A stretch of DNA of 64,000 nt from Burkholderia stabilis (GTDB lineage: Bacteria > Pseudomonadota > Gammaproteobacteria > Burkholderiales > Burkholderiaceae), in contig NZ_CP016443.1 in the NCBI RefSeq assembly GCF_001742165.1, forward strand, positions 1,240,001 to 1,304,000, given 5' to 3'. The position numbers were made by a program, and so were the translations under genes. Under the pieces are notes generated by a model. The model saw nothing but the letters and a program-made list of their open reading frames with translations. It ran no database searches and was not told the origin of the DNA. The first letter of the stretch is position 1, and every line of letters begins with the position of its first letter. Positions 9,338-18,039 of this stretch are shown one piece after another.

Positions 9338-10066
9338 TTACAGGAACAACGCGCCGACCAGCTCCGTGCGGTTCGACACGCCGAGCTTGCGGTACATGCG
9401 CATCAGGTGGGTCTTGATCGTCGGTTGCCCGAGCGCGAGATCGCGCGCGATCTCCTTGTTCGAGCGGCCGTCACGCACGAGGCGCGCGATCTGCTCTTCG
9501 CGGTAGGTCAACCGCTCTTCGCAATCGATCCGGTGAATCCCGCGCCGCGCGCGCAGCAACGGACTCAACGCGGCTTCGGCGACCGGCTGCAGCCGTGCGA
9601 GCGCGTCGATTTCGCCGGGCGCGAAACGGCCCGCCGTGCCGTTGCCGGCCCCGTCGCCCATGCCGAACCGCAGCAGCGAGAACGCGCCGACCGTCCGGCC
9701 CGCGTCGCGCAGCCAGATCTCGACGACGTCGGCCACGTCATGCCGCCGCAGGAAACGGGTCCAGTACGCGGATGCGTCGCGCCTTTCGTCAGGCAATTGG
9801 GATGCGAGCGTGACGACCGCGCATTCGCCCGCCGCGCAACGCGACGGATGCAGCGGATCGAGCATCCGGTAACGCGCGACATAGGTGCGATGCATCGATT
9901 CCGGCATCCCGAACAGCTCGAAATCGGCCGGCTCGCCGCTCAGGTCGAGCCGGTAGAACACGATCGCGGACGGGCTCGCGAACGCATCGAACGCGTCCAC
10001 GCACGCGCGCAGCGCGCGCTGCCAGTCGACGGCGTCCTGGTCGGCGGGAACGGATGGAATCGGCAT
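9338..10066 (-). CDS. LuxR-family (NarL/FixJ-type HTH) transcriptional regulator
   Basis: The 242-residue protein has a C-terminal LuxR helix-turn-helix (about residues 178-240; LTYREEQIARLV, SNKEIARDLALGQPTIKTHL). The N-terminal half lacks a phosphorylatable receiver domain and has no family I recognise, so it may be a ligand or PAS-like sensor. Its own promoter carries the shared direct-repeat site, so it is either part of the regulon or autoregulated. It is the first gene on this strand before the aldehyde dehydrogenase, 114 bases away. Confidence 0.85.
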   Translation of the reverse strand: MPIPSVPADQDAVDWQRALRACVDAFDAFASPSAIVFYRLDLSGEPADFELFGMPESMHRTYVARYRMLDPLHPSRCAAGECAVVTLASQLPDERRDASAYWTRFLRRHDVADVVEIWLRDAGRTVGAFSLLRFGMGDGAGNGTAGRFAPGEIDALARLQPVAEAALSPLLRARRGIHRIDCEERLTYREEQIARLVRDGRSNKEIARDLALGQPTIKTHLMRMYRKLGVSNRTELVGALFL

Positions 10067-10140
10067 GGTGGAATCGGCTGGCTGGCGGACGAACGTGTCG
10101 AAGTTCGGGCCAGCCTACCGGCGCCGAAATGCGCCGGTGA

Positions 10141-10155
10141 GCGCAAATCGGCAAA
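10141..10155 (-). promoter_or_regulatory. Shared direct-repeat operator, copy 4 (LuxR promoter)
   Basis: The minus strand reads TTTGCCGATTTGCGC, identical over 15 bases to the permease copy, 75-89 bases before the LuxR start. A TAGGCT hexamer 23 bases downstream is a possible -10. Confidence 0.65.
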
Positions 10156-10299
10156 TCGTCCCGGGGTGGCTGGGGTGGCCGATGGGCCGTTGCGTCGCTG
10201 GGCCGCCGCCCCCGGGCCGGTGTGGTCGCTCGGCCGCGGGACAGGTGCGGCCGGTTGGCCGGGACGAAGCGCGCGCGACGGTGCGCGCCCCGCCCTCCG

Positions 10300-11181
10300 T
10301 CAGCGCGCGTTCGCGGCGAACGTGTCGCAGGCGCTCACCTCGCCCGACTCCATCCCGCGCCGCAGCCAGTACACGCGCTGGTCGCTGGTGCCGTGCGTAA
10401 AGCTTTCCGGCACGACGTAGCCCTGCCCCTGCTGCTGCAGCCGGTCGTCGCCGATCGCGGCGGCCGCTTTCAGCCCCTGCTCGAAATCGCCGGGTTCCAT
10501 CAGCCGCTGGTTCGCGCGCTGCGCGTTGTTCGCCCACACGCCGGCAAAGCAGTCGGCCTGCAGTTCCATCCGCACCGACAGCGCGTTCGAGCGCGCCTGG
10601 CTCGAACGCCGGCGCGCGGCGTCGACCTTGTCGGAAATACCGAGCAGGTTCTGCACGTGGTGACCGACTTCGTGCGCGATCACGTAAGCCTGCGCGAAAT
10701 CGCCGCCCGCGCCGAAGCGCTTGCGCAGTTCGTCGTAGAAGCCGAGGTCGATATACACCTTGCGGTCCGCCGGGCAGTAGAACGGCCCCATCGCCGTCTG
10801 GCCCGTGCCGCAGGCGGTCGGCGTCGAGCTCGTGAACATCACGAGCTTCGGCGGCTCGTACTGCGCATGCAACTGGGTGTTGAACACACCCGTCCACGTG
10901 CGCTCGATATTGCCGAGCACCTTGCGCGTGAACACCGAGCCCGGATCGTTCGCCGGTGCGCCCTGGCGCTGCGCCGGCGCGGGCTGCGCCTGCTGCTGGC
11001 GGCCCTGCAGCGCCGATGCGCCTTCGAGCACCACGCGCGGGTCGATCCCGAAGAAATACGACGCGGCCAGCGCAACCACGATCGTACCGATGCCGATCGT
11101 CGCGCCGCGCCCGCCGCCGAAACCGCCGGCGCCGCGGCGATCTTCGACGTTCATGCTTTCTCTTTCGTCGTCCAGCCTCAT
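10300..11181 (-). CDS. Neutral zinc metallopeptidase, YpfJ/KPN_00787 family, membrane-anchored
   Basis: This 293-residue protein has the family layout: short basic N-terminus, a glycine-rich stretch, one transmembrane helix at about residues 27-45 (IGIGTIVVALAASYFFGI), a low-complexity Gln/Pro/Ala linker, then the catalytic domain with zinc motif HEVGHH. The catalytic part should face the periplasm. ATG at 11181 follows AGGGAGGGGCC. The substrate of the family is not established. It is divergent from the SDR gene at 11571 and separated from it by 389 bases. Confidence 0.88.
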   Translation of the reverse strand: MRLDDERESMNVEDRRGAGGFGGGRGATIGIGTIVVALAASYFFGIDPRVVLEGASALQGRQQQAQPAPAQRQGAPANDPGSVFTRKVLGNIERTWTGVFNTQLHAQYEPPKLVMFTSSTPTACGTGQTAMGPFYCPADRKVYIDLGFYDELRKRFGAGGDFAQAYVIAHEVGHHVQNLLGISDKVDAARRRSSQARSNALSVRMELQADCFAGVWANNAQRANQRLMEPGDFEQGLKAAAAIGDDRLQQQGQGYVVPESFTHGTSDQRVYWLRRGMESGEVSACDTFAANAR

Positions 11182-11570
11182 TGCCGGCCCCTCCCTGTTC
11201 TTGTCGACGGTCCGGCCACGCCAGCGCGCAACCGGGCGATAAGCCGTGATGGCACGCGCCATCGGCAGACGCGATGCCCGCGCATCGGTCTGGCCGGCCT
11301 GCCGCTCTGCTCGCACGACGGAATCGGCCGGCCGGTGCGCCGCGCGTCGATGCGCGGCCTCGCCCGCGCTATTGTGCCGGGCTTTCGCGACTTATCCCAA
11401 AAATGTGGAGGATAGAGCGATTCGGGGCCGGACATCGTCAGCCTTTGCAAAATGGGCCACGACCTTTCAGGCCGGCCAAAAGGACTGCCCGCGTTCATCC
11501 TTCCGGCTGATACCGGCGCGGGCCGGCGCCGCCTAAAGTGACCGGGAACGACACCTTTCCGGAGAAGAAC
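11182..11570. other. Intergenic region between divergent genes
   Basis: This 389-base gap should hold the promoters of the metallopeptidase (leftward) and the SDR gene (rightward). I see no clear operator, hairpin or small coding gene in it. Open frames here have poor codon character and no ribosome sites. Confidence 0.5.
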
Positions 11571-12362
11571 ATGACGCACCCGCAACCCCGCACGATCGCG
11601 ATCACCGGCGCGGGCACCGGCATCGGCGCCGCGTGCGCGCGCCGCTTCGCCAGCCGCGGCGACCGCGTCGTGCTGATCGGCCGGCGCCGCACGCCGCTCG
11701 ACGCGCTGGCCGCCGAAACGGGCGGCCTCGTACTCGCCGGCGACGCCGCCAGCACGGCCGACTGGGCCGGCTTTCTGCCGGAGATCGCAGAACGCTTCGG
11801 CCGCGTCGACGCGCTCGTCGCGTGCGCGGGCGGCCACGGCGTCGGCCGCGCGGACGAAACCGACGACGCGCAATGGCGCGACGCGATGCACGCGAACCTC
11901 GACACGGCATTCGTCAGCGCGCGCGCGTGCCTGCCCGACCTGATCGCGCAGCGCGGCAGCATCGTGCTGGTCGCGTCGATCGCGGCGCTCGCGGCCGGGC
12001 CCGGCGTGTGCGGCTATACGGTCGGCAAGCACGCGCTGCTCGGGCTCGCCCGCTCGCTCGCCCGCGACTACGGCCCGCATGGCGTGCGCGCGAACTCCGT
12101 CTGCCCGGGCTGGGTCCGCACGCCGATGGCCGACGCGGAAATGGAGCCGCTGATGGCCGCGCATGGCGACACGCTCGACCGCGCGTATGCGCGCGTGAGC
12201 GCCGACGTGCCGCTGCGGCGCGCGGCCGATCCGGACGAAATCGCGGCCGTCTGCGCGTTCCTCGCGTCGCCGGACGCGTCGTTCGTGACCGGCGCGACGC
12301 TGGTCGCCGACGGTGGCGCGATGGTGGTCGACGTGCCGACGCTCGCGTTCGACGCGATTTGA
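11571..12362 (+). CDS. Short-chain dehydrogenase/reductase (SDR)
   Basis: The 263-residue classical SDR has a Rossmann glycine motif (GAGTGIG at about residues 13-19), the structural ACAG-type element, a catalytic Ser in LVASIAAL and YTVGK with catalytic Tyr and Lys, and the C-terminal VADGG motif. It would oxidise or reduce a hydroxyl or carbonyl group using NAD(P)H. ATG at 11571 follows CCGGAGAAGAAC; an upstream in-frame ATG at 11538 lacks a site. It precedes a LysR gene and a transporter, so it may belong to the same uncharacterised catabolic unit. Confidence 0.88.
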   Translation: MTHPQPRTIAITGAGTGIGAACARRFASRGDRVVLIGRRRTPLDALAAETGGLVLAGDAASTADWAGFLPEIAERFGRVDALVACAGGHGVGRADETDDAQWRDAMHANLDTAFVSARACLPDLIAQRGSIVLVASIAALAAGPGVCGYTVGKHALLGLARSLARDYGPHGVRANSVCPGWVRTPMADAEMEPLMAAHGDTLDRAYARVSADVPLRRAADPDEIAAVCAFLASPDASFVTGATLVADGGAMVVDVPTLAFDAI

Positions 12363-12420
12363 CACAAGGGGGCGCGCCGCCTCCTGACGCCTCACGGTGG
12401 GCACCGTTCCCCGCACGCTC

Positions 12421-12510
12421 CGGGACCTGCCGGCACCTGCCCCAACGCGCTGCGACCTGCCGACACCTGCCCACCCGTCCTGCGGGCTGTCGACACCTGC
12501 CCCGGCGGCC
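12421..12510. repeat. Three head-to-tail imperfect 30-bp repeats
   Basis: Units at 12421-12450, 12451-12480 and 12481-12510 share the core ACCTGCC-(g/a)-ACACCTGCCC or close variants. They fill the gap between the SDR stop and the LysR start at 12603. There are too few units and no unique spacers, so this is not a CRISPR. A repeated operator for the LysR protein is possible. Confidence 0.7.
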
Positions 12511-12602
12511 GCTGCGGTGCGTTCGCCGCGCCGCCTGCTCGTTTCCTGCCCCGAAAATCCGCTACCATCGACCGATCCCGCCGCCACACCGTTCGGACTT
12601 CG

Positions 12603-13655
12603 ATGAACATCCGGTTTCTTGAAACCTTCGTCTGGCTCGCGAAGCTGGAAAACTTCCGGCTAACGGCCGAAAAACTGCACACGACGCAGGCCGCCGTGTC
12701 GAGCCGCATCGCATCGCTCGAGGAAGCGTTCGACGTGCGTCTGTTCGATCGCAACACGCGCTCGGCCACGCTCACGCCGGCGGGCCGGCGCATGCTCGCG
12801 TATGCGGAGCGGATCGTGCGGCTCGACGGCGAAATGCGCCGCGACATCGACGCGGCAAGCGACGCCGGCCTGATCCGGATCGGCGTGATCGAATCGATCG
12901 TGCACAGCTGGTTTCCGGCACTGATGGCGCAGTTGCGCGAGCGTTATCCGCGCCTCGACGTCGAAATCACGAGCGACACGACGCTGCACCTGATCCGCCT
13001 GCTCAGCACCGACGGCGTCGACCTGATCCTGCAGACCGATCCGGTGCCCGGCCCCGACTTCACGAACCTGCCGCTGTGCGAATTCCCCGTGCACTGGGCC
13101 GCCAGCCCGCGCCTCGGGCTCGGCGGCCAGCCACTCGACGTCGCGCGCCTGGCCGAGTTTCCGATCATCAGCTTCTCGCGCCACTCGGGGCCGCACGCGA
13201 CGATCGAGCGGCTGTTCGCGGCCGTCGAGCGGCCGGCTAGCATCAACTGCATCACGTCGGTGGCCGCGATGATCCGCCTCGTCGCGGACGGCTTCGGCGT
13301 GGCCGCGCTGCCGCCCGCGATCATCGGGCGCGAGTTGCACGAAGGCGCGCTCGAGCTGCTCGACGTCGAACCCGAATTCCCCGCGCTGCCGCTCGTCGCG
13401 ACGTACCGTTCGCAGGGCCTGCCGGTTGCCGCGCGCATCGCCGAACTGGCGAGCGAAGTCGCGCGCGCGATGTCGGCCGCAGCAAGCCATGCGAAACCGG
13501 CCGGATCGCCTCAGCCTGATCCCGTCGACGCATCGCCCGCCCGTACCCGGACGGCGGCAAAGACCAATACGAAGGCGAAACCGAAAGCGAAACCCGCGAC
13601 GAAACCCGCACCGTCCGCCGCCCCGCCCGCAAAACGCCGCCCGCCCCGCTCATAA
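12603..13655 (+). CDS. LysR-type regulator with a Lys/Pro/Ala-rich C-terminal tail
   Basis: Residues 1-60 form the LysR winged helix-turn-helix (TAEKLHTTQAAVSSRIASLE), followed by a type 2 periplasmic-binding-like effector domain to about residue 290. The remaining 50-60 residues are an unusual basic, proline- and alanine-rich tail with repeated KAKPKAKP-type runs, making the protein 350 residues rather than about 300. LysR regulators usually control the adjacent genes, here the downstream DUF4286-like, transporter and DUF2848 genes, or the SDR upstream. The tail is histone H1-like in composition and could add non-specific DNA contact; that is inference. Confidence 0.88.
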   Translation: MNIRFLETFVWLAKLENFRLTAEKLHTTQAAVSSRIASLEEAFDVRLFDRNTRSATLTPAGRRMLAYAERIVRLDGEMRRDIDAASDAGLIRIGVIESIVHSWFPALMAQLRERYPRLDVEITSDTTLHLIRLLSTDGVDLILQTDPVPGPDFTNLPLCEFPVHWAASPRLGLGGQPLDVARLAEFPIISFSRHSGPHATIERLFAAVERPASINCITSVAAMIRLVADGFGVAALPPAIIGRELHEGALELLDVEPEFPALPLVATYRSQGLPVAARIAELASEVARAMSAAASHAKPAGSPQPDPVDASPARTRTAAKTNTKAKPKAKPATKPAPSAAPPAKRRPPRS

Positions 13656-13756
13656 GAAAACCTGTTCACCGCGAATTTGTTTTCTTGTTGGACGGGCGCG
13701 GCCCGTCTTCGGGAAACTGCGGTTCCTGACACACCCCCGTCACGAGGAACCCCGCG

Positions 13757-14443
13757 ATGACCCGCCCTTCCCTTCCGCACGGCCAGCTTTGCGTCTGGAC
13801 GGATATCGACCCCGCGCACGAAGCCGATTTCAACGCGTGGTACGACCGCGAACACATGCAGGAGCGTGTCGCGATTCCCGGCTTCACGCATGCGCGGCGC
13901 TTTCGCGCGACCGACGGCGGCCCGCGCAAGTACCTCGCGCTGTACGTGACCGACGTGCTCGACGTGTTCCGCAGCGACGCCTACCGGCGCGCGTTCACGC
14001 AGCAGACCACGTGGTCGCTCGCGAACTTCGAGCGCATGACCGGCACGCAGCGGCGCGTCGGCGAACTGGCGATCGAGGCCGGCGACGGCGAAGGCGCGCA
14101 TCTCGCGCTGTTCGTGCTGCCGCCGGAGCGCATCGAAGTGGCGCAACTGCGCGAGCAATTCGACGCCGCGCTGCACGAGCCGGGCATCCACGCCGCGCGG
14201 CTCTTCTGCACCGCACCCGAGCTGTCCGCGCCGATCGGCGCCGATGCGGCCGCCCGCCCGGCCGCCGATGCGCTCGTGCTGATCGAAGGCAGCGATGCGG
14301 CCGTGACGCGCCGCGTAGCCGCCGCGCTCGCCGGGCACGACGACGTGCGCACCTTCGACCTGCTGTGGCGCGCCGCCGCGCCGCTGCCGGTTGCGTATCG
14401 CGACGCAGAAGCGGAGCCGGCCGCCGCCGCACTGCCTGCCTGA
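13757..14443 (+). CDS. DUF4286-like alpha/beta-barrel protein of unknown function
   Basis: This 228-residue protein begins with LCVWTDIDPAHEADFNAWYD and contains WYDREHMQERVAIPGF, the conserved pattern of small ferredoxin-like dimeric alpha/beta-barrel proteins (DUF4286 and relatives). Two such halves seem present (about 1-105 and 115-220), as if the domain is duplicated. No signal peptide is seen. A GAGGAA ribosome site precedes the ATG. It lies between a LysR gene and an MHS transporter, which suggests a catabolic role, but no reaction can be assigned. Confidence 0.7.
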   Translation: MTRPSLPHGQLCVWTDIDPAHEADFNAWYDREHMQERVAIPGFTHARRFRATDGGPRKYLALYVTDVLDVFRSDAYRRAFTQQTTWSLANFERMTGTQRRVGELAIEAGDGEGAHLALFVLPPERIEVAQLREQFDAALHEPGIHAARLFCTAPELSAPIGADAAARPAADALVLIEGSDAAVTRRVAAALAGHDDVRTFDLLWRAAAPLPVAYRDAEAEPAAAALPA

Positions 14444-14556
14444 GCGCCTGAGCGCCTGAACACCCGAACGCCGACGCCGGCCGCGCCGCATTTGCACGCC
14501 GCCGGTGTGCCGGCCCCGCGCTTCATTCCGTCATCCATCACGACCTGCCCGACACC

Positions 14557-15864
14557 ATGAGCACTCTCGCCCAGCCCGCCGCCCACGCGCCCCGCCGCGT
14601 CCGCAACAGCCGACTCGCGACCGCGAGCATGATCGGCACGTCGCTCGAGTGGTACGACTTCACGATCTACAACACGCTCGCCGCGCTCGTCTTCAACCAT
14701 CTGTTCTTCCCGTCGGTCGATCCGCTGGCCGGCACGATCCTCGCGTTCTCGACCTACGCGGTCGGTTACGTGTCGCGCCCGCTCGGCGGCTTCGTGTTCG
14801 GCAATCTCGGCGACCGCATCGGCCGCCGCGCGGTGCTGATGCTCACGCTCGTGCTGATGGGGCTGACGACCGCGCTGATGGGCGTGCTGCCGACCTATGC
14901 GCAGGCCGGCATCCTGAGCCCGATCCTGCTCGTCGCGCTGCGCTTCGTGCAGGGCGTCGCGCTCGGCGGCGAATGGGCCGGCGCGGTGCTGCTGTCGGTC
15001 GAGCACGGCGACCAGAACCGACGCGGACTGTCCGCGTCGTGGACGCAGATCGGCCCGTCGTTCGGCACGCTGCTCGGCACCGGCTGCATCGCGCTCGTGA
15101 CGCTGTCGACCACGTCCACGGACTTCCTGTCGTGGGGCTGGCGCGTGCCGTTCGCGGCCAGCGCGCTGCTCGTCGTGTTCGGTTTCTGGCTGCGCCGCGG
15201 CGTCGACGAAACACCGCAGTTCGAGCAGCTCGCCGAATCGCACGCGACCGCCGAAGTGCCCGTCGCCGACGTGCTGAAGTACCACTGGCGGCGCCTGCTG
15301 ATCGCGGGCGGCTCGCGGATCGGCTCGGACGTGCTGTACGCGCTGATCGTCGTGTTCACGCTGACCTACGTGACGACCGTGCTGCATCTGTCGCGCCCCG
15401 TCGCGCTGACGGCCGTGATAATCGGCACGGCCTGCAACGCGCTCGCGGTGCCGTTCTTCGGCGCGTTGTCGGACCGTTTCGGCCGCCGCCCCGTGTATCT
15501 CGCCGGCGCGATCGCCGGCATCGTGTGGGCGTTCGCGTTCTTCGCGCTGCTCGATTCGGCGCGGCCCGTCGCGATCGTCGCGGCCGTCGCGATCGGTCTC
15601 GTGATCCACGCGGTGATGTACGGCCCGCAGGGTGCGTTCGTCACCGAGCAGTTTCCGACGCGGGTGCGCTATGCGGGTTCGTCGCTGGCCTACACGCTCG
15701 CCGGCATCGTCGGCGGCGGCTTCGCACCGCTCGTGATCGCCACGCTGTTCCGGCAGACGGGCTCGACGACGGCCGTGTCGCTGTACGTCACCGCCGCGCT
15801 CGTCGTCACGTCGATCGCGCTCCTCGTCGCACGCGAGACCGCGCACCGGCCGCTCGCGGATTGA
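14557..15864 (+). CDS. MFS transporter, metabolite:H+ symporter (MHS) family
   Basis: The 435-residue protein has 12 predicted membrane helices. It shows the MHS start pattern SMIGTSLEWYDFTIYNTLA, MFS motif A as GNLGDRIGRRAVL between helices 2 and 3, and its repeat ALSDRFGRRPVYL between helices 8 and 9. Relatives (ShiA, ProP, KgtP, citrate carriers) import organic acids or osmolytes with protons. The ATG at 14557 has no obvious ribosome site. It is followed after 49 bases by the DUF2848 gene and probably imports the substrate of this cluster. Confidence 0.9.
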   Translation: MSTLAQPAAHAPRRVRNSRLATASMIGTSLEWYDFTIYNTLAALVFNHLFFPSVDPLAGTILAFSTYAVGYVSRPLGGFVFGNLGDRIGRRAVLMLTLVLMGLTTALMGVLPTYAQAGILSPILLVALRFVQGVALGGEWAGAVLLSVEHGDQNRRGLSASWTQIGPSFGTLLGTGCIALVTLSTTSTDFLSWGWRVPFAASALLVVFGFWLRRGVDETPQFEQLAESHATAEVPVADVLKYHWRRLLIAGGSRIGSDVLYALIVVFTLTYVTTVLHLSRPVALTAVIIGTACNALAVPFFGALSDRFGRRPVYLAGAIAGIVWAFAFFALLDSARPVAIVAAVAIGLVIHAVMYGPQGAFVTEQFPTRVRYAGSSLAYTLAGIVGGGFAPLVIATLFRQTGSTTAVSLYVTAALVVTSIALLVARETAHRPLAD

Positions 15865-15913
15865 GTATCGCCGCATCCCTGTTCATTCCTTTGCACTTCA
15901 AACGGATACCCGC

Positions 15914-16615
15914 ATGCAAGCCCTGTCGTTCAACGTGATTTCCCTGCAACGCGCGCCGGCCGCCGTCGACGTCGAGATCGAGCGTGTCGTGATCGCCGGC
16001 TGGGCCGGCCGTGATCCGGAAGCGATCCGCGCGCACATCGACGAACTCGCGGCGCTCGGCGTCGCGCCACCCTCGACCACGCCGTGCTTCTATCGCGTGT
16101 CGGCCGCATTGCTCACGCAGGCGCCGTCGATCGGCGTACTCGGCGCACGCTCGGGCGGCGAGATCGAATGCGTGCTGGTCGACAGCCCGGCCGGCACGCT
16201 GGTCACGGTCGGCTCCGATCACACGGATCGTGAAGTCGAGGCGTACGGCGTCGCCGTGTCGAAACAGGTGTGCGCGAAACCGCTGGGCCGCGATGCGTGG
16301 CTCTACGCGGATGTCGCCGATCACTGGGACGCGATCGAGATGCGCTCGTGGCTGATTTCGCGCGGCGGCGAACGGGTTGCATACCAGCATGGCGCGGTCA
16401 GCGGACTGCTTGCGCCGGGTGCGCTGTGGCAACGTTTCGACGACCGACGCACGATGCCCGCGCGCTGCGCGATGTATGGCGGCACCGTCACCGTGCATGG
16501 CGCGATCGCCGCGATGGGCGATGGCGATGCGTTCGAGATGGAACTGCACGATCCGGTGCTCGGGCGCAGCCTGAAGCACCGGTATGCGGTCGAGGTATTG
16601 CCGGTCGTGGCGTGA
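15914..16615 (+). CDS. DUF2848-family protein, probable catabolic enzyme of unknown reaction
   Basis: The 233-residue protein carries VTVGSDHTDREVEAYGV and SKQVCAKPLGRDAW, which I recognise as DUF2848 signatures. It has no signal peptide or membrane helix. The family is commonly found beside MHS transporters and LysR regulators in betaproteobacteria, as here, which supports a role in degrading an organic acid. It ends 15 bases before the convergent rtcB stop, with no clear terminator between them. Confidence 0.75.
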   Translation: MQALSFNVISLQRAPAAVDVEIERVVIAGWAGRDPEAIRAHIDELAALGVAPPSTTPCFYRVSAALLTQAPSIGVLGARSGGEIECVLVDSPAGTLVTVGSDHTDREVEAYGVAVSKQVCAKPLGRDAWLYADVADHWDAIEMRSWLISRGGERVAYQHGAVSGLLAPGALWQRFDDRRTMPARCAMYGGTVTVHGAIAAMGDGDAFEMELHDPVLGRSLKHRYAVEVLPVVA

Positions 16616-16630
16616 CGGGGGCGGCGCTCG

Positions 16631-18022
16631 TCACGCCTTGAACGTGATCCACGGCTTCAGCCGGACCGCACTGCGAATCAGACCGGCCTGCTCCTGCGCA
16701 TCGATCACCGGTCCGATCGGCTTGTAGGCTTCCGGCGCCTCCTCGATCCGGCGTTCGTCGCGCAACGTCACGCATCGCCACGTGCCGGGCGCCTGCTCCG
16801 TGCGCATCCGCCGCAATACCTGCCGGCGCACGCTCCGGCCTGCCCCATGGCTGCATGACCACAGCCAGTCGGGATGGCCGAGCCCTGTCGCCAGAAACGA
16901 CGCATCGCCCATCGATCCGGGAATCAGCGCAAGATCGCCGTCACGGGCTGGCGTCGCGCCTTTGCGATGGATGTTCATCCCGTTCTCGCGCAGCACGACG
17001 TTGTGCGGCACATCGACCACGAGCGCCGAACGGGTCTCGCCGGTCAGTTCGGCCAGTTCCTTGCGCACCATCTCCGCCAGGACGACGCGATTCAGCCACG
17101 CATAGCGCGCGGCGGTGCCCATCGCGACGAGGTATTCGCGCGCCAGTTCGCCGGAAAGACCGTACAGACCGCTTTCCGGATGCTTGACACCTACCGGCCA
17201 TGCAGCCCGCGCCCGATCCATCCAGCGACGCCCGACGTAGAAACCGACATCGCGCGAACCGCTGTGAATCATCACGACGACATCGTCCTTCGCGAGCCCT
17301 GCACGATATGCCGCATGCCGGTCAAACACCGCATCGACGATCTGCAGTTCGACGAAATGGTTGCCCGAGCCAGGCGTACCCAGGCAGGGATCGCGAAACA
17401 CGTCGCGCGAGCCGACATGCGCGTCCGGCGCATACTTCGCATTGCCGTCGAACCGGTCGAGGCCGATGCATGACGACAGTTCGTCGGCAAGCCGACCGCG
17501 GTCGACCTGCTGCCAGAGGCCCTGTTGCGCGACGCGATCGACGAATGCCGCGGGGCCAACGTCGAACAGCGCGCGAAATGCGTCGCCGCTGACCGGCACG
17601 TCGCGGCGATCCGCGAGAATCGCGCGCGTCAGCCGCTCCACGAGCGCCGATTCGAACGGCGCGAGCGCGGACCGCTTGAGGCCCGTCGTGACGAGACGCA
17701 TCCCGCAGTTGATGTCGGTGCCGATCGCGGCGGGAATCACGAACGCGTCGTCGGTCGCGACGACCGAACCGACGGGCGCAACACCGCCCGGATGGAAATC
17801 GGGCGTCGCACATGCCTTGCAGACGCCGTGATGGCCATCGGGAGAACAGACTGCCGCGAACGCGAGCAACTGCTGCACGGCCTTCTCCTCGAGCGGGAGC
17901 GAATCGGGCAACAGAACGGAAGCCTGCGACTGTTCATTGCGCAGGTGATATATGCCGGCGTGATAGTCGACACGGATGCCTTGCCGCTGCAAGGCCTTTT
18001 TTAAGCGAGGGAAGGTAGACAT
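16631..18022 (-). CDS. rtcB: RtcB-type RNA-splicing ligase (3'-phosphate/5'-OH RNA ligase)
   Basis: This 463-residue protein retains the RtcB catalytic set: GTDINCGMRL with metal ligands Asp103 and Cys106, GSGNHF (Asn221, His222), IHSGSRDVG (His253), VPHN (His340), RKGATPA and PGSMG, and SHGAGR with the guanylylated His392. It seals RNA ends with 2',3'-cyclic or 3' phosphates in a GTP- and Mn-dependent reaction, for RNA repair. The N-terminal part (ATPDFHPGGVAPVG) is diverged from the usual PDVHxGKGATVG form, so it belongs to a divergent RtcB branch. No rtcA, rtcR or RNA-binding partner is adjacent. A terminator-like hairpin ends 14 bases before the start codon and no good ribosome site is seen. 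Confidence 0.93.
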   Translation of the reverse strand: MSTFPRLKKALQRQGIRVDYHAGIYHLRNEQSQASVLLPDSLPLEEKAVQQLLAFAAVCSPDGHHGVCKACATPDFHPGGVAPVGSVVATDDAFVIPAAIGTDINCGMRLVTTGLKRSALAPFESALVERLTRAILADRRDVPVSGDAFRALFDVGPAAFVDRVAQQGLWQQVDRGRLADELSSCIGLDRFDGNAKYAPDAHVGSRDVFRDPCLGTPGSGNHFVELQIVDAVFDRHAAYRAGLAKDDVVVMIHSGSRDVGFYVGRRWMDRARAAWPVGVKHPESGLYGLSGELAREYLVAMGTAARYAWLNRVVLAEMVRKELAELTGETRSALVVDVPHNVVLRENGMNIHRKGATPARDGDLALIPGSMGDASFLATGLGHPDWLWSCSHGAGRSVRRQVLRRMRTEQAPGTWRCVTLRDERRIEEAPEAYKPIGPVIDAQEQAGLIRSAVRLKPWITFKA

Positions 18023-18039
18023 CGCTGCTGGAAATGAAA

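Noticed and set aside
12421..12510. Short repeats as a CRISPR array
   Set aside because: Three contiguous imperfect units without unique spacers and no cas genes.
13691..13707. GACGGGC-GCG-GCCCGTC stem after the LysR gene as a terminator
   Set aside because: No T-run follows on the plus strand; function unclear.
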